A stretch of 64,000 bases of DNA, taken from positions 14,141,193-14,205,192 of the forward strand of contig JAGTTD010000009.1 in the NCBI GenBank assembly GCA_018398585.1, in the 5' to 3' direction. The notes under the pieces are model-generated. The model was not told where the DNA came from, searched no databases, and saw nothing but the letters and a program-made list of their open reading frames with translations. How positions within the stretch are numbered: position 1 is the stretch's first letter; every line of letters begins with the position of its first letter. This document shows positions 9,761 to 19,933 of the stretch, one piece after another. Both the position numbers and the translations under genes were made by a program. This DNA comes from Simmondsia chinensis (taxonomy: Eukaryota > Streptophyta > Magnoliopsida > Caryophyllales > Simmondsiaceae).

Positions 9761-11195
9761 CTTCTTGAGGCGAGCGCGAAACTGGACGAGCCCACGGTTA
9801 CTGTGCCGATGGGAGTTAACCAAAAGCGTGCTAACCCGAACCAGGGTTTGGTTGACCGTATGTTCCACCACTTCCTTCTTTGACCTCCTTGAAGATTGGA
9901 GTTACGCCACGACCTTTGCGCCCACGCCCGCCATGACCTCGGTTTTGACTCAAGGCATCAGGGGCGCAACCCGCAGCAGCCAGCGCATGACCGTGTTCGG
10001 TATTGGATTGAGCGTGAATCCAAGACAGAGCTGCTTCTTCATCTAAAAGAGCCGTCTTGAGTTGTTCAAACGAGAGATCACGGGAAGACTGGCGAGTAAA
10101 AGTATTGAATGCGGCATACTCCTGGGGAAGGCCAAAGACGGCATAGTGCATCAATTCTCGATTGGAGACCGGAGAATCAATGGCTGTAAGGTCATCAACT
10201 ATGGTTTTGGGTTCTGTGACATAGGCAGTCATGGTCATGTTGTCTTTGCATAAGTTAACAAGTTGAGAACGGAGATCAAATTCTTTGGCAAGGAAGTGAT
10301 CACGAAACCTTTTAGCAAGAGCACCCCTTATATCCTTGGATGTGGGGTGAAGAAGGACATCATTCAGGACTGGGCGAGCAAGAGAGGCAGATAAACAGGC
10401 CCTAATACTTTGGTCAACACAGGATTAGGTATGATTGTCAGGGTTAGATATAAAGATGCCTGTGGGTGTTTGTATTTGAGAGGGAGGACAGGGAAGGGAG
10501 CCATCGACAAAACCCATGAGACGATGGGCACGCAGTAACATTGATACCTGTTCCCTCCAAGCAGTGTAGTCGGTAGGGTTTTCAAGTTTAATTGTGACAA
10601 GGCTCGTGATAGATGAGGTGGGGAGGGGAGCCGAAGGAGGTGGGGGGGGGGGGGGGGGGGGGGGGGGGGGAATGTCATGTATGGGGACCCGAAAATTGTC
10701 GTGGGAAGAGAGTTGGGATGGTGAAATTGAGGGACGGAATATCCCAAATTGAGATTGGAGATCGGTTAGGAGAAGTCGGAGTTTGTATGTGGGAGAAAGG
10801 AAGCAGGGGCCGGTGACGGGAGGGACCCAAGATTTGGAGGTTAGGGTGGCTGTAGTGGGAGTCCCGATTGATTGGGTAAAGCGTCGATCGATCGAGGTTA
10901 GAGGGCATCAGGCCCCCCAACAGAAGCGTTCCCGATCGATCGGGAGTGCCCTCGATCGATTGGGGGTGTTACTGCAGGGTTCGTGACACAAGGAGAGAAG
11001 GAAGAGGAGGGAGGGATAGCAGACATAATTACCTTATCACTAGAGAGAGTATCACACTATGCCCGCTTTAGAACAACCACCGGAGGAGAGGAAGGGAGGT
11101 TGACACCACTAGGGCAGAAGCGACGCTAGGACACGCGGGAGAAGATGATAAAATTTAAAAAAAAATTCTCTCTTTTTTTCTTTTTTTGGTTAGTT
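9761..11195 (-). pseudogene. copia gag (Copia-A copy 1)
   Basis: The best stretch (10238-9831) reads MTMTAYVTEPKTIVDDLTAI, then HYAVFGLPQEYAAFNTFTR and FEQLKTALLDEEAALSWI, a UBN2/Retrotran_gag-type capsid. The N-terminal part (10900-10250) is shifted between frames and proline-rich, with a 29-G tract on the plus strand (10642-10670) read as poly-Pro. Near 10860-10965 it contains CGATCGATCGGG-type palindromes that copy 2 lacks at the corresponding place. Confidence 0.75.
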
Positions 11196-11209
11196 ATGAT
11201 CTGATAGCA

Positions 11210-11348
11210 TGTGAGAGAATAGTTTAGGGAAGCATGTCCAATAGTGTTGCTGAGCCATGTATATGTAATAATATAAATACAGAGAAAATTATGAGTAAGC
11301 CTTTAGGCTGATAAATATAAGGATAAATACAAAGATAATATCCTAACA
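11210..11348 (-). repeat. 5' LTR of Copia-A copy 1, with adjacent primer site
   Basis: On the minus strand it starts TGTTAGGATATTATC and ends ATTCTCTCACA, only about 139 bp long. The next bases (TGCTATCAGATC) are a degenerate TGGTATCAGAGC primer site. The middle (ACATGGCTCAGCAACACTA) matches the corresponding part of copy 2 near 61025. The 3' partner is lost because the element is cut at 6762. Confidence 0.65.
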
Positions 11349-12186
11349 GATATTATCCTAATTAAGAGTATATTTGTTTGTACAATTATTTGAGAAAGAA
11401 GGAAGTTTTTGGTCGTGGAATTTATAGAATAATAAGAGACAAAAGGGGCGTGAGTTGTGGGCTGTGACATTTTTTAGAGGAATATTTAGTTTTTTTTTTA
11501 ATTTAGTTAATTTAATTATGTCTAGGCTTTTGAAATTTCACCATTTGGGTTAAGGAGCCTTATGAAAGAGTGGAAAACTTCTCCATAAAGAATGCAATAG
11601 AATAGATTCATATTGAAAGTAGGGGTTATTAGAATTTGAACTTGTGATCTTTTAATCAACAAGGCCATGATATCATGCTAAAGAACTATCTTTTCAAAAG
11701 TTTAAAATGATGGAAGAATGCCCAAGATTGATTTTATATTGTAACAATATAATACAAAAATTTATTTTTTGGTCATCTATAATACATAATTAATGTATAA
11801 TTAGATATTTTGACAAATAAATGCATGACTTCACTCCATAATAAGTTGATATTTTTGAGCAACTTACTCTTTGAAATTTTGTTATAGGATAATTTGTTTT
11901 TCATGTCACATCACAAATCTCCAAATATTAACAATAAATATAAAATACACAGAGAAGTGAGAGAGAGTCACATGTGCACGTGATTTCTCAGTCATACAAG
12001 TTTCGCAGTCTTTCCTTTCCACAGTGGTTGAGCTTGCAATTAAGTGGGTGTAAACGGTCCCACTCTATTTTCAATAAATTAACCATTCTAAAAGATTAAA
12101 TTAATAGGTAAATATTTATGAATAATTTTATATTATAATATGTTTCCTCACATATATATATATATTAGACTTAAAATGTGTATAAT
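11349..12186. other. AT-rich stretch without gene
   Basis: No coding sequence is seen. At about 11645-11695 there is ATGATATCATGCTAAAGAAC, which resembles the reverse complement of a retroelement primer site next to an LTR end, but no element could be delimited. A short TA repeat lies at 12154-12166. Confidence 0.5.
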
Positions 12187-12191
12187 GTATG

Positions 12192-13794
12192 TGAAGTAGC
12201 CAAGGTTGTCAGAATCGGGATTCTACATAGGATCGGTGAGGGGTCCTCAGGATCGGGATCGTAGAATCGGATTGAAAATCGTAAGATTCTACTTTATGTA
12301 TAAAATAATAACTTGTATCTATAAAAAATCGTATTATAAGCCTCAAATATATAATAAATAACATTAAAAAGTGCAAAAAATATTAGTTTCATAATACATT
12401 AGAAACTCATAAGTGCAAAAATCGCATTAAGTTCAATTTCAGAAGCATCAAAATCAAATATAATAGATAAATCTTAAATATATAAGTTAAGCATATGAAT
12501 AACACAATATATAAGTTAAATATATGAATAACACAAGTACAACTTAAGATTAAAATTAAAAAGAGGAGGTATCATAGTTAGTGAATATGATATTAGTAAG
12601 TTGAACAAATTTTTAGTTCAATACAAAATATAAATTAACAATCAAGTTACCATTAACGCTAGGGATCAATATATTGCATTATAAAATTGAAGAAATGCAA
12701 TAAATCCACAAAATTGAACACAATCAAGTAATCAATAATTCAACACAAAAATTAAAATGGGTACTTAGATAAACAAAGCAAAACTTTTTTAAACAAAAAT
12801 AAGAAATTAAACAAAGCAAAATAAAACCAAGCGTAAAATAAATAAAATGAAAGTCATAACAATTGCCCAAGTAACTCAATAATATACTAGAAGAATAAGA
12901 AATTGAACAAAAATTAGGAATTTACCCAAAAAGAAATGAGCTATGGTTTGTGTGTGGCCCGTGAGTCTGTTGGCTGGTGGCTAGGACAGCCGGTTGGTGG
13001 CTCGTGGTGGCGTGGCTAGGGCAATCGGTCAGTGGCTTGTGGTGGCGTGTTGGGGTTAGGTTAAGGGGAAGGGGTAGGGGAGAGAGTGAGGGAGGGGGGA
13101 GCCGTGTGAATGAAAAGGTGGGGAGGAAGAGAGAGAAAAAAGAGGGGGGTTGGGGGTTTAAAAAATAAAGTAAATTTTTTATTTTTTATTTTTTAGTTAA
13201 TTATTTTTTTATGTTATATGACTCAAGTAGGATTGGTAGGATCGTGTAGGATTGCCGATTCGACCCGATCCTGCTTGATTTTTTGCAATCCTACTTTTTC
13301 ACGATTTTTTACACGATCCGGATTGGGTGGGCACAGTAGAATCGTAGGATCGTATGATCCTATGATCTGGATCGCGATTTTGATAACCACGGAAGCAGCG
13401 CATAGATGGAAATTAACGGGAAAATAGGGAGGTTCAACAACCTTCCCTTAATTTCTATTACTAAAATAATGAGAAACGAAGAGGAAAAGGTCTAATGTAA
13501 TTCTCACAACATGAGAATTAGCAAAAACTTATAAAAGTATAAAAATAAATCTGAATTGAATGTTTAAACCCTAGACTTACTCATGTTTGAATAGAGGAGC
13601 TAATTGACTTATAATAAAACACTAAAAACTAAAAGACAAATGCAAACTAAAATATGATAATTTAAACTAAGCTTTTTAATTATAGTAAAACTCTAATTCG
13701 AACTCCTCCTAGCAGCGCATCTCGCCATCCTGCGATCTGGGACATCTCGCCAATGCCCAAGGAACCGGCCATATGAGAAAGCGGGGCTGCATCA
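12192..13794 (-). repeat. 3' LTR of Gypsy-B, split by a hAT-like element
   Basis: The LTR consists of 12192-12200 and 13400-13794 once the insert and one target copy are removed; read on the minus strand it runs TGATGCAG ... GCTACTTCA. It aligns along its length with 18093-18491. Confidence 0.85.
12201..13391. mobile_element. hAT-like non-autonomous DNA transposon
   Basis: Ends are imperfect inverted repeats: CAAGGTTGTCAGAATCGGGAT on the left and, reverse complemented, CGTGGTTATCAAAATCGCGAT on the right. Flanking 8-bp duplication GAAGTAGC (12193-12200) and GAAGCAGC (13392-13399) differs by one base. An 8-bp duplication and CA-initial ends fit the hAT superfamily. No transposase frame is visible. 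Both subterminal regions are dense in GATCGTAGAATC-type words in both orientations, possible transposase binding sites. The interior is AT-rich, with a G-rich block at 12970-13155. Confidence 0.82.
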
Positions 13795-14106
13795 TCCTAC
13801 TTGGGTTGGAGAGAATTCACTCTCAAATTTGCAAACGGATCTCTCTCGTAACATTCTCGCCAAAGTATGGGATGAGATGCTTGACGTTGAATACATCTGA
13901 GATTCTCATTCCACACGACAATTGTAGGTGGTAGGCGTTGTCATTGATCTTCACTAGAACCCGTAAAGGGCCAATCTTCCGTGCCGTCAATTTGTTGTAC
14001 TCCCATGTCAGAAGGCGCTCTTTTATCAGAATTGCCCAAAATTGATTGCCGGCCTGCTATTGGACTACCCTGTGCCGCTTATCACTTGCCTACTTGGTGC
14101 TTGCCT
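13795..14106 (-). pseudogene. Gypsy-B integrase C-terminus and 3' end
   Basis: Fragments of the family C-terminal motif are readable across frames on the minus strand: a GPxxVL-like stretch, then NDNAYHL-like residues and a DVFNV-like segment near 13890, all broken by stops. It borders the 3' LTR directly. No chromodomain or other gene could be read. Confidence 0.55.
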
Positions 14107-15092
14107 CTAGTAACCGTGCTCGGGTCTGCTGATGGATGTCCTATAGGTTGGATATGAAATCTTCTGCATTGCCATGAGGACGAGTAACATCAGGGATTGG
14201 AGCCAAATCTTTCGGAGATCGGGGAACAAAGCCATAAACAACTTTGAATGGTGGAAACCCGTGCTCCTAGTAACTGAGCTGTTATAGGCGAACTCGGCAT
14301 GGTACAACTTCTGCTCCCATTCCTTGACATTTTCAGCAATAGGCAATGAAGTAAGTTACCCAAAGAGTGATTCGTCACCTCAGTTTGGCCATTCGTCTGC
14401 AGATGATGGATAGTGCTAAAGGCAAGGGGCGTGTTTGCCATCTTCCACAATATCTTCCAGAAAGTGATTCACAAACCTGACATCTCTATCCGAGACTATG
14501 CTAGTTGGAAACTCATGAAGCTTGTATACCTCCCGGAAATACAACTTGGCCATATGTACCACTTCAATGGCTTTCTTGCACCCTATAAAATGCGCCATCT
14601 TAGAGAAGTGATCTACAACAACGAAAATTGAGTCTATACCACCTTGAGTTCTCGGCAACCCAAGCACAATGTCTATACTAATATCTGCCCAAGGCAGACT
14701 GGGAATCGGCAAAGGCAGGTATAACCCCGCATTAGACAACTTGTCTATTGACATCTGATAGATCCAGCATCGCTTGACAAATCACTCCACTTCTTTTCTC
14801 AACGAAGGCCAAAAGTAGTTGGCGCTCACCAGCTGGAGCATCTTGTCTGTGCCCCTATTCTCCTCGTTGTGCTTCTCTTGGATGATCTTGAGGCACAAAC
14901 TCGAATTTGGAATGCATAGTTGATCTCCTTTGAAAGAAACCCGTCTTGTATAGAATATCCAAGCATTGAGCCAGATTGAGCTCCTCGCCGAGTATCCCCA
15001 AAGGTGAGATCATCCCTGTACTGTTCCGCCAATTGATTAAAACCAACCACGGAAACTCTACTACAGGATACGATGAGAGTACGCCTGCTCAA
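14107..15092 (-). pseudogene. Gypsy-B integrase
   Basis: Minus-strand pieces in different frames give SLPWADISIDIVLGLPRTQG (first Asp), IFVVVDHFSKMAHFIGCKKA, PTSIVSDRDVRFVNHFLEDI (second Asp) and LQTNGQTEVTNHSLGNLL (Glu), the complete D,D-E series of a gypsy integrase. The zinc-binding region upstream (about 14826-15000) is frameshifted. At least three frameshifts separate these blocks. Confidence 0.8.
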
Positions 15093-15740
15093 TATCAGTC
15101 GAATAGGTTGTCTTGGCTATTGATGTACTTTAACCCAACGTTATCCTAATATAACACGAAATCCTTGTTGGCTAGATAGGACTTCCAATGTCGCAATGCT
15201 TTCACTACATCATAAAACTCAACATCGTAAGTTGAGTAGTTCAGCTTACTACCCATGAGTTTCTCATTGAAATACGCGACAGGACACCCTTCCTAACCAA
15301 GGACTGCACAAATGCCAGTCTTGGGCGCGTCGGTGTGAAGATCGAAAGTCTTCTGAAAATCCGAAAGGCTAATACCAATGTCGTGGTCAATCTCTGTTTT
15401 ATCTCCTCAAAGGCGCCAGCGGCTGCAGGAGTCCAATCAAAGGAACTCCTCTTAGTACAATCTGTTATTGACGCCATGATTGAACTGAAGTTTGGCACAA
15501 ACGTCCTGTAGAAAGACGCCAAACCGTGAAAATTTTGTACCTCAGTAATTGTCTTCAGTTGTGACCAATCTTGAATGGCCTGAATCTTGCCTTCGTCAGC
15601 CACTATACCATCCTTGGACACAATGAAACCAAAGAAGGTCACCCGGTCCTCCAAAAACTCGCACTTCTTCAAGGTGACAAATAAGTGCTGCTCCCTCAAG
15701 GTACTAAGTGCTTCCTTTAGATGCTCTAATGTTCAACTCG
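15093..15740 (-). pseudogene. Gypsy-B RT thumb and RNase H
   Basis: The frame 15699-15241 reads MREQHLFVTLKKCEFLEDRV, FFGFIVSKDGIVADEGKIQA, LASFYRTFVPNFSSIMA and SFDWTPAAAGAFEEIKQRL, the connection between RT and RNase H. The RNase H acidic core that should follow is disordered by frameshifts near 15350 and only weakly readable. Confidence 0.75.
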
Positions 15741-16491
15741 ACTATGGCTGCAGAAAAAGATATCGTCAAAGTATACGACAACAAAGTGAACCGTCGTAGA
15801 AATTGGTTCATGAACACGATGAATGTGCTTGGTGCATTGGACAATCCAAATGGCATTACAAGCCACTCGTACAACCCTTCTCGTATCTTGAAGGCGGTTT
15901 TCCATTCATCACCTGACGAGGTGCGAATCTGATGATATCCGCTCTTCAGGTCTAGATTCTGAATACCCTAGAATTCTGTAGTTGATCAAGTAAGTCATCC
16001 AATCTCAGAATAAGGAATCAATAAAATGCCATGATTTTATTGATGGCTCTGCTAACTACGCACATTTGCCAACTTCTATCCTTCTTTGGCGTCAATAGAG
16101 CAGGAATTGTGTAAGGGCTTAAACCCTCCCAGATAAACCCTTTGGCTAGTAATTCCTCCACTTGGAGCCTCAACTCCTCATGCTCTGCATGACTCATCTG
16201 GTAATGCGACATGTTCAGTAAGGTAGCTCCTGGCATCAGATCAATCCAATGTTGGATGTTCCTCCAAGGCAGTAATGTATCTGGTAACTCCATCAGAAAC
16301 AAGTCAGTGAATTCTTTCAACAGATCTTTAACTTCACTCGGTATCTCTCCGTGTTTGACCTTACACTCCTTTCCAATCAACACAAAGACAACTATGTTCT
16401 CGCCAACTTCCTTGGCGAAAATAGCCCTGCCTTGTAAGTTCGGGTGCTTCGCTACTAGTGCTCGTGGCACTTCCTCTTTTTCTCGTAACAA
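15741..16491 (-). pseudogene. Gypsy-B reverse transcriptase
   Basis: The frame 16491-16018 ends YTIPALLTPKKDRSWQMCVV then SRAINKI, the N-terminal half of RT. After a break, [16 protein letters not shown] sequence and the catalytic VVYFDDIFF box (about 15750-15782) are readable in other frames. The FDD core is intact, but stops and frameshifts divide the domain. Confidence 0.8.
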
Positions 16492-16665
16492 GATGATTTT
16501 TGTTGCTTTAAAAAGAAAGCTATAGGTATTCTTTCACCCATAGCGTATGGCACATCTGTGAAATTGTCATGGATGCCCCAACAATAGATGACATGCATCC
16601 ATGGTGATGACGTCACACCATACCCCGTCATGATACTTCGACCCAATCGAGAAATTGATCAGAAA

Positions 16666-17110
16666 TCATTTCGAGACAGTTACTTGGTTTCCTTTCTTAA
16701 GCCAAGATAGTTTGTAGGGATTTGGGTGCGCTTCCAATTTCAATCCCAATTTTTGGATAGCCTCCTCAGAAATAACATTCTCACAACTTCTTGAATCAAT
16801 CACTAAGTGGCACACCCTTTCGCCAATGGTACAAGTTGTCTGAAACATGTTGTTCCGCAGCCAACCGTCTCCTTCTGCTTCTTCAGGTGCGAAGTAGACT
16901 TGCCTAATCACAAGTAAGTGGTCCTCGCCACCTGCAACGGCATCCTTCTCTATTGGCACCAATTCACCCTGATCCTCCTCCTCAATGAATGTGCCATCCT
17001 TGTCATGGAGCCCTTCAATGAACAGCACCTTGCCAAGCATGTCACCCTTCCAACACTCGACGGCACGGTGTTCCATTTTTCCACCCTTGAAACAGCGGAT
17101 CCTTCAAGTA
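16666..17110 (-). pseudogene. Gypsy-B zinc knuckle and aspartic protease
   Basis: Upstream of the frame the knuckle reads CFKGGKMEHRAVEC, in which the second Cys of the usual C-x2-C is Gly. The protease follows as MFQTTCTIGERVCHLVIDSR then SCENVISEEAIQKLGLKL, where the normal DSG is DSR. NPYKLSWLKKGNQVTVSK is the end of the domain. Confidence 0.8.
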
Positions 17111-18063
17111 TCCGCCAAGTCCTGGTTATCCAGAGTGCTAGTGTTGGCAACAAACAATTTAGCCTGAACTGGAGTGGATCATACTTGACCACTCCCATGG
17201 TTTTGGGTGCTCCCAGTTCCTCTAACTTGATGTCGCCTCTGCTACTTCTCGACGTTCAAAGCTCTTTGATGCGCATCAGAGACCGAAAAGATGTCAAACA
17301 TGTTTAACATCTCCTGTATGGATTCCTTTAGTCCTCCAATATACCAATCCACTAACTGTTCCTCCAATTTTGCCAAGTCATTCCTAGCAATTAATAAATA
17401 GAACTTTGCCACGTACTCCTTTATAGATCAAGAACTCTGTTGCAAGCTCCGAAGGCACTAGTACATTATCTTGGCATGATTATAGGGAAGGAAGGCGCCC
17501 CTGATGTGCTTCTTCATATTCTTTCACATTTCGATCTTTGATTTTCTCTGTCGAAGTCGGGAATGCTTCAACTATTGCCACCTGGCGGCAGCTCTACCTC
17601 ATAACCGGGAAGCAACCAACGGCGCCTGCTGACGCTTCGGAACCTCCTTAAACTCAAGAACCTCCTCTACCATAGCAAGCCAATCCTAGAACTCTTCTGG
17701 GCTTTCGCCACCATTAAACTTCGGAATTTCAATCCAGAACTCGGATTCCCACCTTTGATCATCAGCATAATTGGTGCCTCTGGTATTCGTCCGATTTCTC
17801 CTTACTTGCCGATCGTAGGCCTCAACCTCCGAGAATATGTTGTGGAAGCTCTCATCCATGTTGTCCTCACCACCCCTGTAGGCGGGTTTTGAGGCTAAGC
17901 TCCAAATCTTTTTGATTGGGATTCCACCCCAATTGGATCAAACACGGCTCGATTCGCCGGAATTTCTCTTCCAAGTCTTCTAATCTTCTCTCGTTCTGTC
18001 GTTTAACGTCATGCTCGTAAACGTCTCCAACAGCGATATATCTTTGTCTTTCACGGGCCATCT
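17111..18063 (-). pseudogene. Gypsy-B gag
   Basis: The probable start is ATG at 18061-18063 (MARERQRYIAVGDVYEHDV), about 15 bp after the primer site. The capsid is readable across frames as an IEIPKFNGGE-like segment, an EFxDWLAMVEEVLEF-like segment, then YVAKFYLLIARNDLAKLEEQ and LVDWYIGGLKESIQEML, a Retrotrans_gag domain. Several stops interrupt it. Confidence 0.75.
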
Positions 18064-18078
18064 TAGATACCGTTCTAA

Positions 18079-18090
18079 GCTCTGATACCA
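18079..18090 (-). other. primer binding site of Gypsy-B
   Basis: The reverse complement is TGGTATCAGAGC, a perfect initiator tRNA-Met type primer site two bases after the 5' LTR end. Confidence 0.9.
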
Positions 18091-18092
18091 AC

Positions 18093-18491
18093 TAATATAG
18101 CATGTAGATGGAAATTAATGGGAAAATGGGAAGGTTCAATAGCCTTCCCCTAGTTTTTAATACTAAAACAATAAGAAACAAAGAAGAAAAGGTCTAACTT
18201 AATTCTCACAGTATGAGAATTAGCAAGAACACATAAAAGTATAAAAATAAATCTAAAGTTAATGCCTAAATCCTAGACTTCCTCATGTTTAAATAGATGA
18301 GCTAATAAAACACTAAAAACTAAAAGACAAATGCAAACTAAAATCTTATAATTCAAATCAAGCTTATTAATTAATGTAAAACTTTAATTTGAACTCCTCG
18401 TAGCCACATGTCCTGCCATCCAGCCATCTGGGACATCTCCTAATGCCCATCCGCCAAAGAACTCGCCATGTGAGAAAGCGAGGTTGCATCA
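18093..18491 (-). repeat. 5' LTR of Gypsy-B
   Basis: 399 bp; on the minus strand it begins TGATGCAACCTCGC and ends GCTATATTA, where the 3' LTR has GCTACTTCA. It aligns over its full length with the 3' LTR, with many point differences. Confidence 0.88.
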
Positions 18492-18496
18492 GTATG

Positions 18497-18649
18497 GACC
18501 CTACCAAAACATATCAATATCTGAAGTGGGGTTGGTTGGGACCCAAACTTGTCACCTTTCGGTGAACAAGATCCCGATACTATGTCAAGAAACCAACCAT
18601 CTAAAGTTTAAGTTGATGGATGAAGATTTATAAATGATTTTATATCCCA
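18497..18649. other. spacer, nothing recognised
   Basis: Short stretch between Gypsy-B and the RNase H-like relic. No feature is seen. Confidence 0.5.
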
Positions 18650-19432
18650 CATTTATGGTGGTAATTATTTTACAATTTGAAGGTTTTTACTCGTTTAGCT
18701 GCTAAAATCGTTAGAGTTGGGACTTGCAATTGCAATATTGAATCCTAGATTTAATATCAGCAATAACACTCTGTCATGAATTGAATAAGGAGTAGCTTAG
18801 AATTAGGATAGTTGTAATTAGACATGTGTTGTAATTCATTAGTTGTGGTTGTTAATAGTTAGTTAGGAGATTCTTGTATTGGTAGGTGTAGTTTGTATAT
18901 TAGTTAGATTACTTTCCTAGGCTTAAACTAGTATAAATAGTTGATCCTACACTTATAATGGGCAATTCAATGATAATACAAACTTCAATTCTCTTTACTT
19001 CTCCCTCGATTCTCTCCAATTCTCTTCTCTTCCTCATCTCTTTCTCAATTCTTATTCACCCCAATCTCTCTTTCTTTGAAGTCATAATCCGAGTCCACTT
19101 CGGGTCCTGACACACTCTTGATCTTCGAAGGAACGTCATAATCTCCTTTGACGGCCTTGATAAAAATCTCATTAATTATCCCTTGCAATAAAATCTATTT
19201 TGAAACCTAAAATTGCAGCAGAGTAAATGCCATCTCGTACTGTCGTTGCCTCAGTCGAGATGATCAGGGCATTCCTCATGTTTCGAGTCCCTGTTGCTTC
19301 AAATAGAAATTGTGGATTGTTGATGATAAAGCCAATTGCTGCATCTCGGTCTCTACTTGATTTATCAAAATTGATATTGACATGATAACTGATGGCATTT
19401 GCCACATGACTTATCTTAATTAAAAGTGACAT
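18650..19432 (-). pseudogene. RNase H-like (RVT_3-type) relic split by a solo LTR
   Basis: The minus-strand frame from 19432 reads HVNINFDKSSRDRDAAIGFI, FLFEATGTRNMRNALI, STEATTVRDGIYSAAILGF, the layout of the RNase H-like domain found in plant non-LTR elements and many plant hypothetical proteins. It continues to about 19118, where the solo LTR interrupts it, and a SRIQYCNCKSQ-like tail is readable at about 18720 beyond the LTR. Frameshifts and stops show it is dead. Its parent element was not identified. Confidence 0.6.
18772..19112 (+). repeat. solo LTR
   Basis: 341 bp with ends TGTCATG ... CCTGACA and the exact 5-bp duplication CACTC at 18767-18771 and 19113-19117. It contains a TATA-like GTATAAATAG near 18930. 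No internal region is present, so it is best explained by LTR-LTR recombination. Orientation is inferred from the TATA position. Confidence 0.85.
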
Positions 19433-19599
19433 CAGTTGAAATTGTCCTACCCTTTTTCATAAAAAAGACTTAACAGAACCTTTTCTTATTATTCCGCGTT
19501 CGTTCTTCCAGAGCACCTGCAACCTCTATATGTTGCTATTAAAGAAAAAAAAGGAGAGATTTACCACTCATATACCTACAGGTTTGCGCATATATATAA
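19433..19599. other. spacer, nothing recognised
   Basis: No feature is seen; an A-run lies near 19541 and a TA-rich stretch at 19590. Confidence 0.4.
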
Positions 19600-19921
19600 G
19601 GTGGCGTTTTTATGAGAGGGTGAGAGCTAGAGTGGCATTCTTATTAGAGGGTAAAAGCGTGAAAGGGGCGAATCATGGCCCTCAATTATAATAGACGGCC
19701 AAGATTTGTTAAACATTAAAAAAAGAACAATTTGTGGCTCATATCCGTTCATGAGACAGAAAGAAAGAACTAATAAGGGAGGAAAATTGGTTTTATTTAA
19801 TAACAAATTTTGACAGCAAATTGTTATTTTTTCTAATGTCCTACAAATCTTGGCCGTCCATTATACTAGAGGACCAGGATTCGCCCATGTGACACTCTTA
19901 CCCTCTCGTAAGAATGACACC
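19600..19921. mobile_element. foldback MITE with long inverted repeats
   Basis: The left arm GGTGGCGTTTTTATGAGAGGG pairs with the reverse complement of the right end (GGTGTCATTCTTACGAGAGGG). The similarity continues through AGACGGCCAAGATTTGT, about 110 bp per arm. The same words (CTTATGAGAG, GGCCAAGATTT) occur in the arms of the Mutator-like element at 56501-57482, so the two are probably related. TA-rich flanks prevent a clear target duplication. Confidence 0.75.
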
Positions 19922-19933
19922 TTATATATATAT

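Larger units (their letters stand above)
6762..11348 (-). mobile_element. Ty1/copia element, Copia-A copy 1 (broken)
   Basis: Read on the minus strand from 11348 downward: short LTR (11210-11348), primer site, gag, zinc knuckle, protease, GAG pre-integrase domain, then the start of integrase, where it stops at the border of the plus-strand gypsy LTR. The order protease-integrase before RT is that of Ty1/copia. A separate LTR element (7420-9497) sits between its protease and pre-integrase parts. A second, plus-strand copy of the family is at 60945-63620, which helped assign degraded parts. Confidence 0.85.
12192..18491 (-). mobile_element. Ty3/gypsy LTR retrotransposon Gypsy-B, full length but dead
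   Basis: Minus-strand element with 5' LTR 18093-18491 and 3' LTR 12192-13794 (interrupted by a hAT-like element). GTATG lies at 12187-12191 and 18492-18496, a perfect 5-bp target duplication. Order on the minus strand: gag, zinc knuckle, protease, RT, RNase H, integrase. The wording of protease (IDSRSCENVIS) and RT (MCVVSRAINKI) is like that of short chromoviruses of the Reina type; no chromodomain was recognised. Without the hAT insert it is about 5.1 kb. All domains contain stops or frameshifts. Confidence 0.88.

Noticed and set aside
10613..10986. Plus-strand frames with poly-Gly opposite Copia-A gag
   Set aside because: They are antisense shadows of the minus-strand gag and depend on the 29-G homopolymer.
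12977..13168. Gly/Arg/Trp-rich 63-codon frame in the hAT-like element
   Set aside because: G-rich low-complexity sequence; no transposase motif.
18079..18090. tRNA-like words (also at 8110, 33768, 45652)
   Set aside because: Only the 12-base 3' end complement of initiator tRNA-Met is present next to LTR ends; these are primer sites, not tRNA genes.
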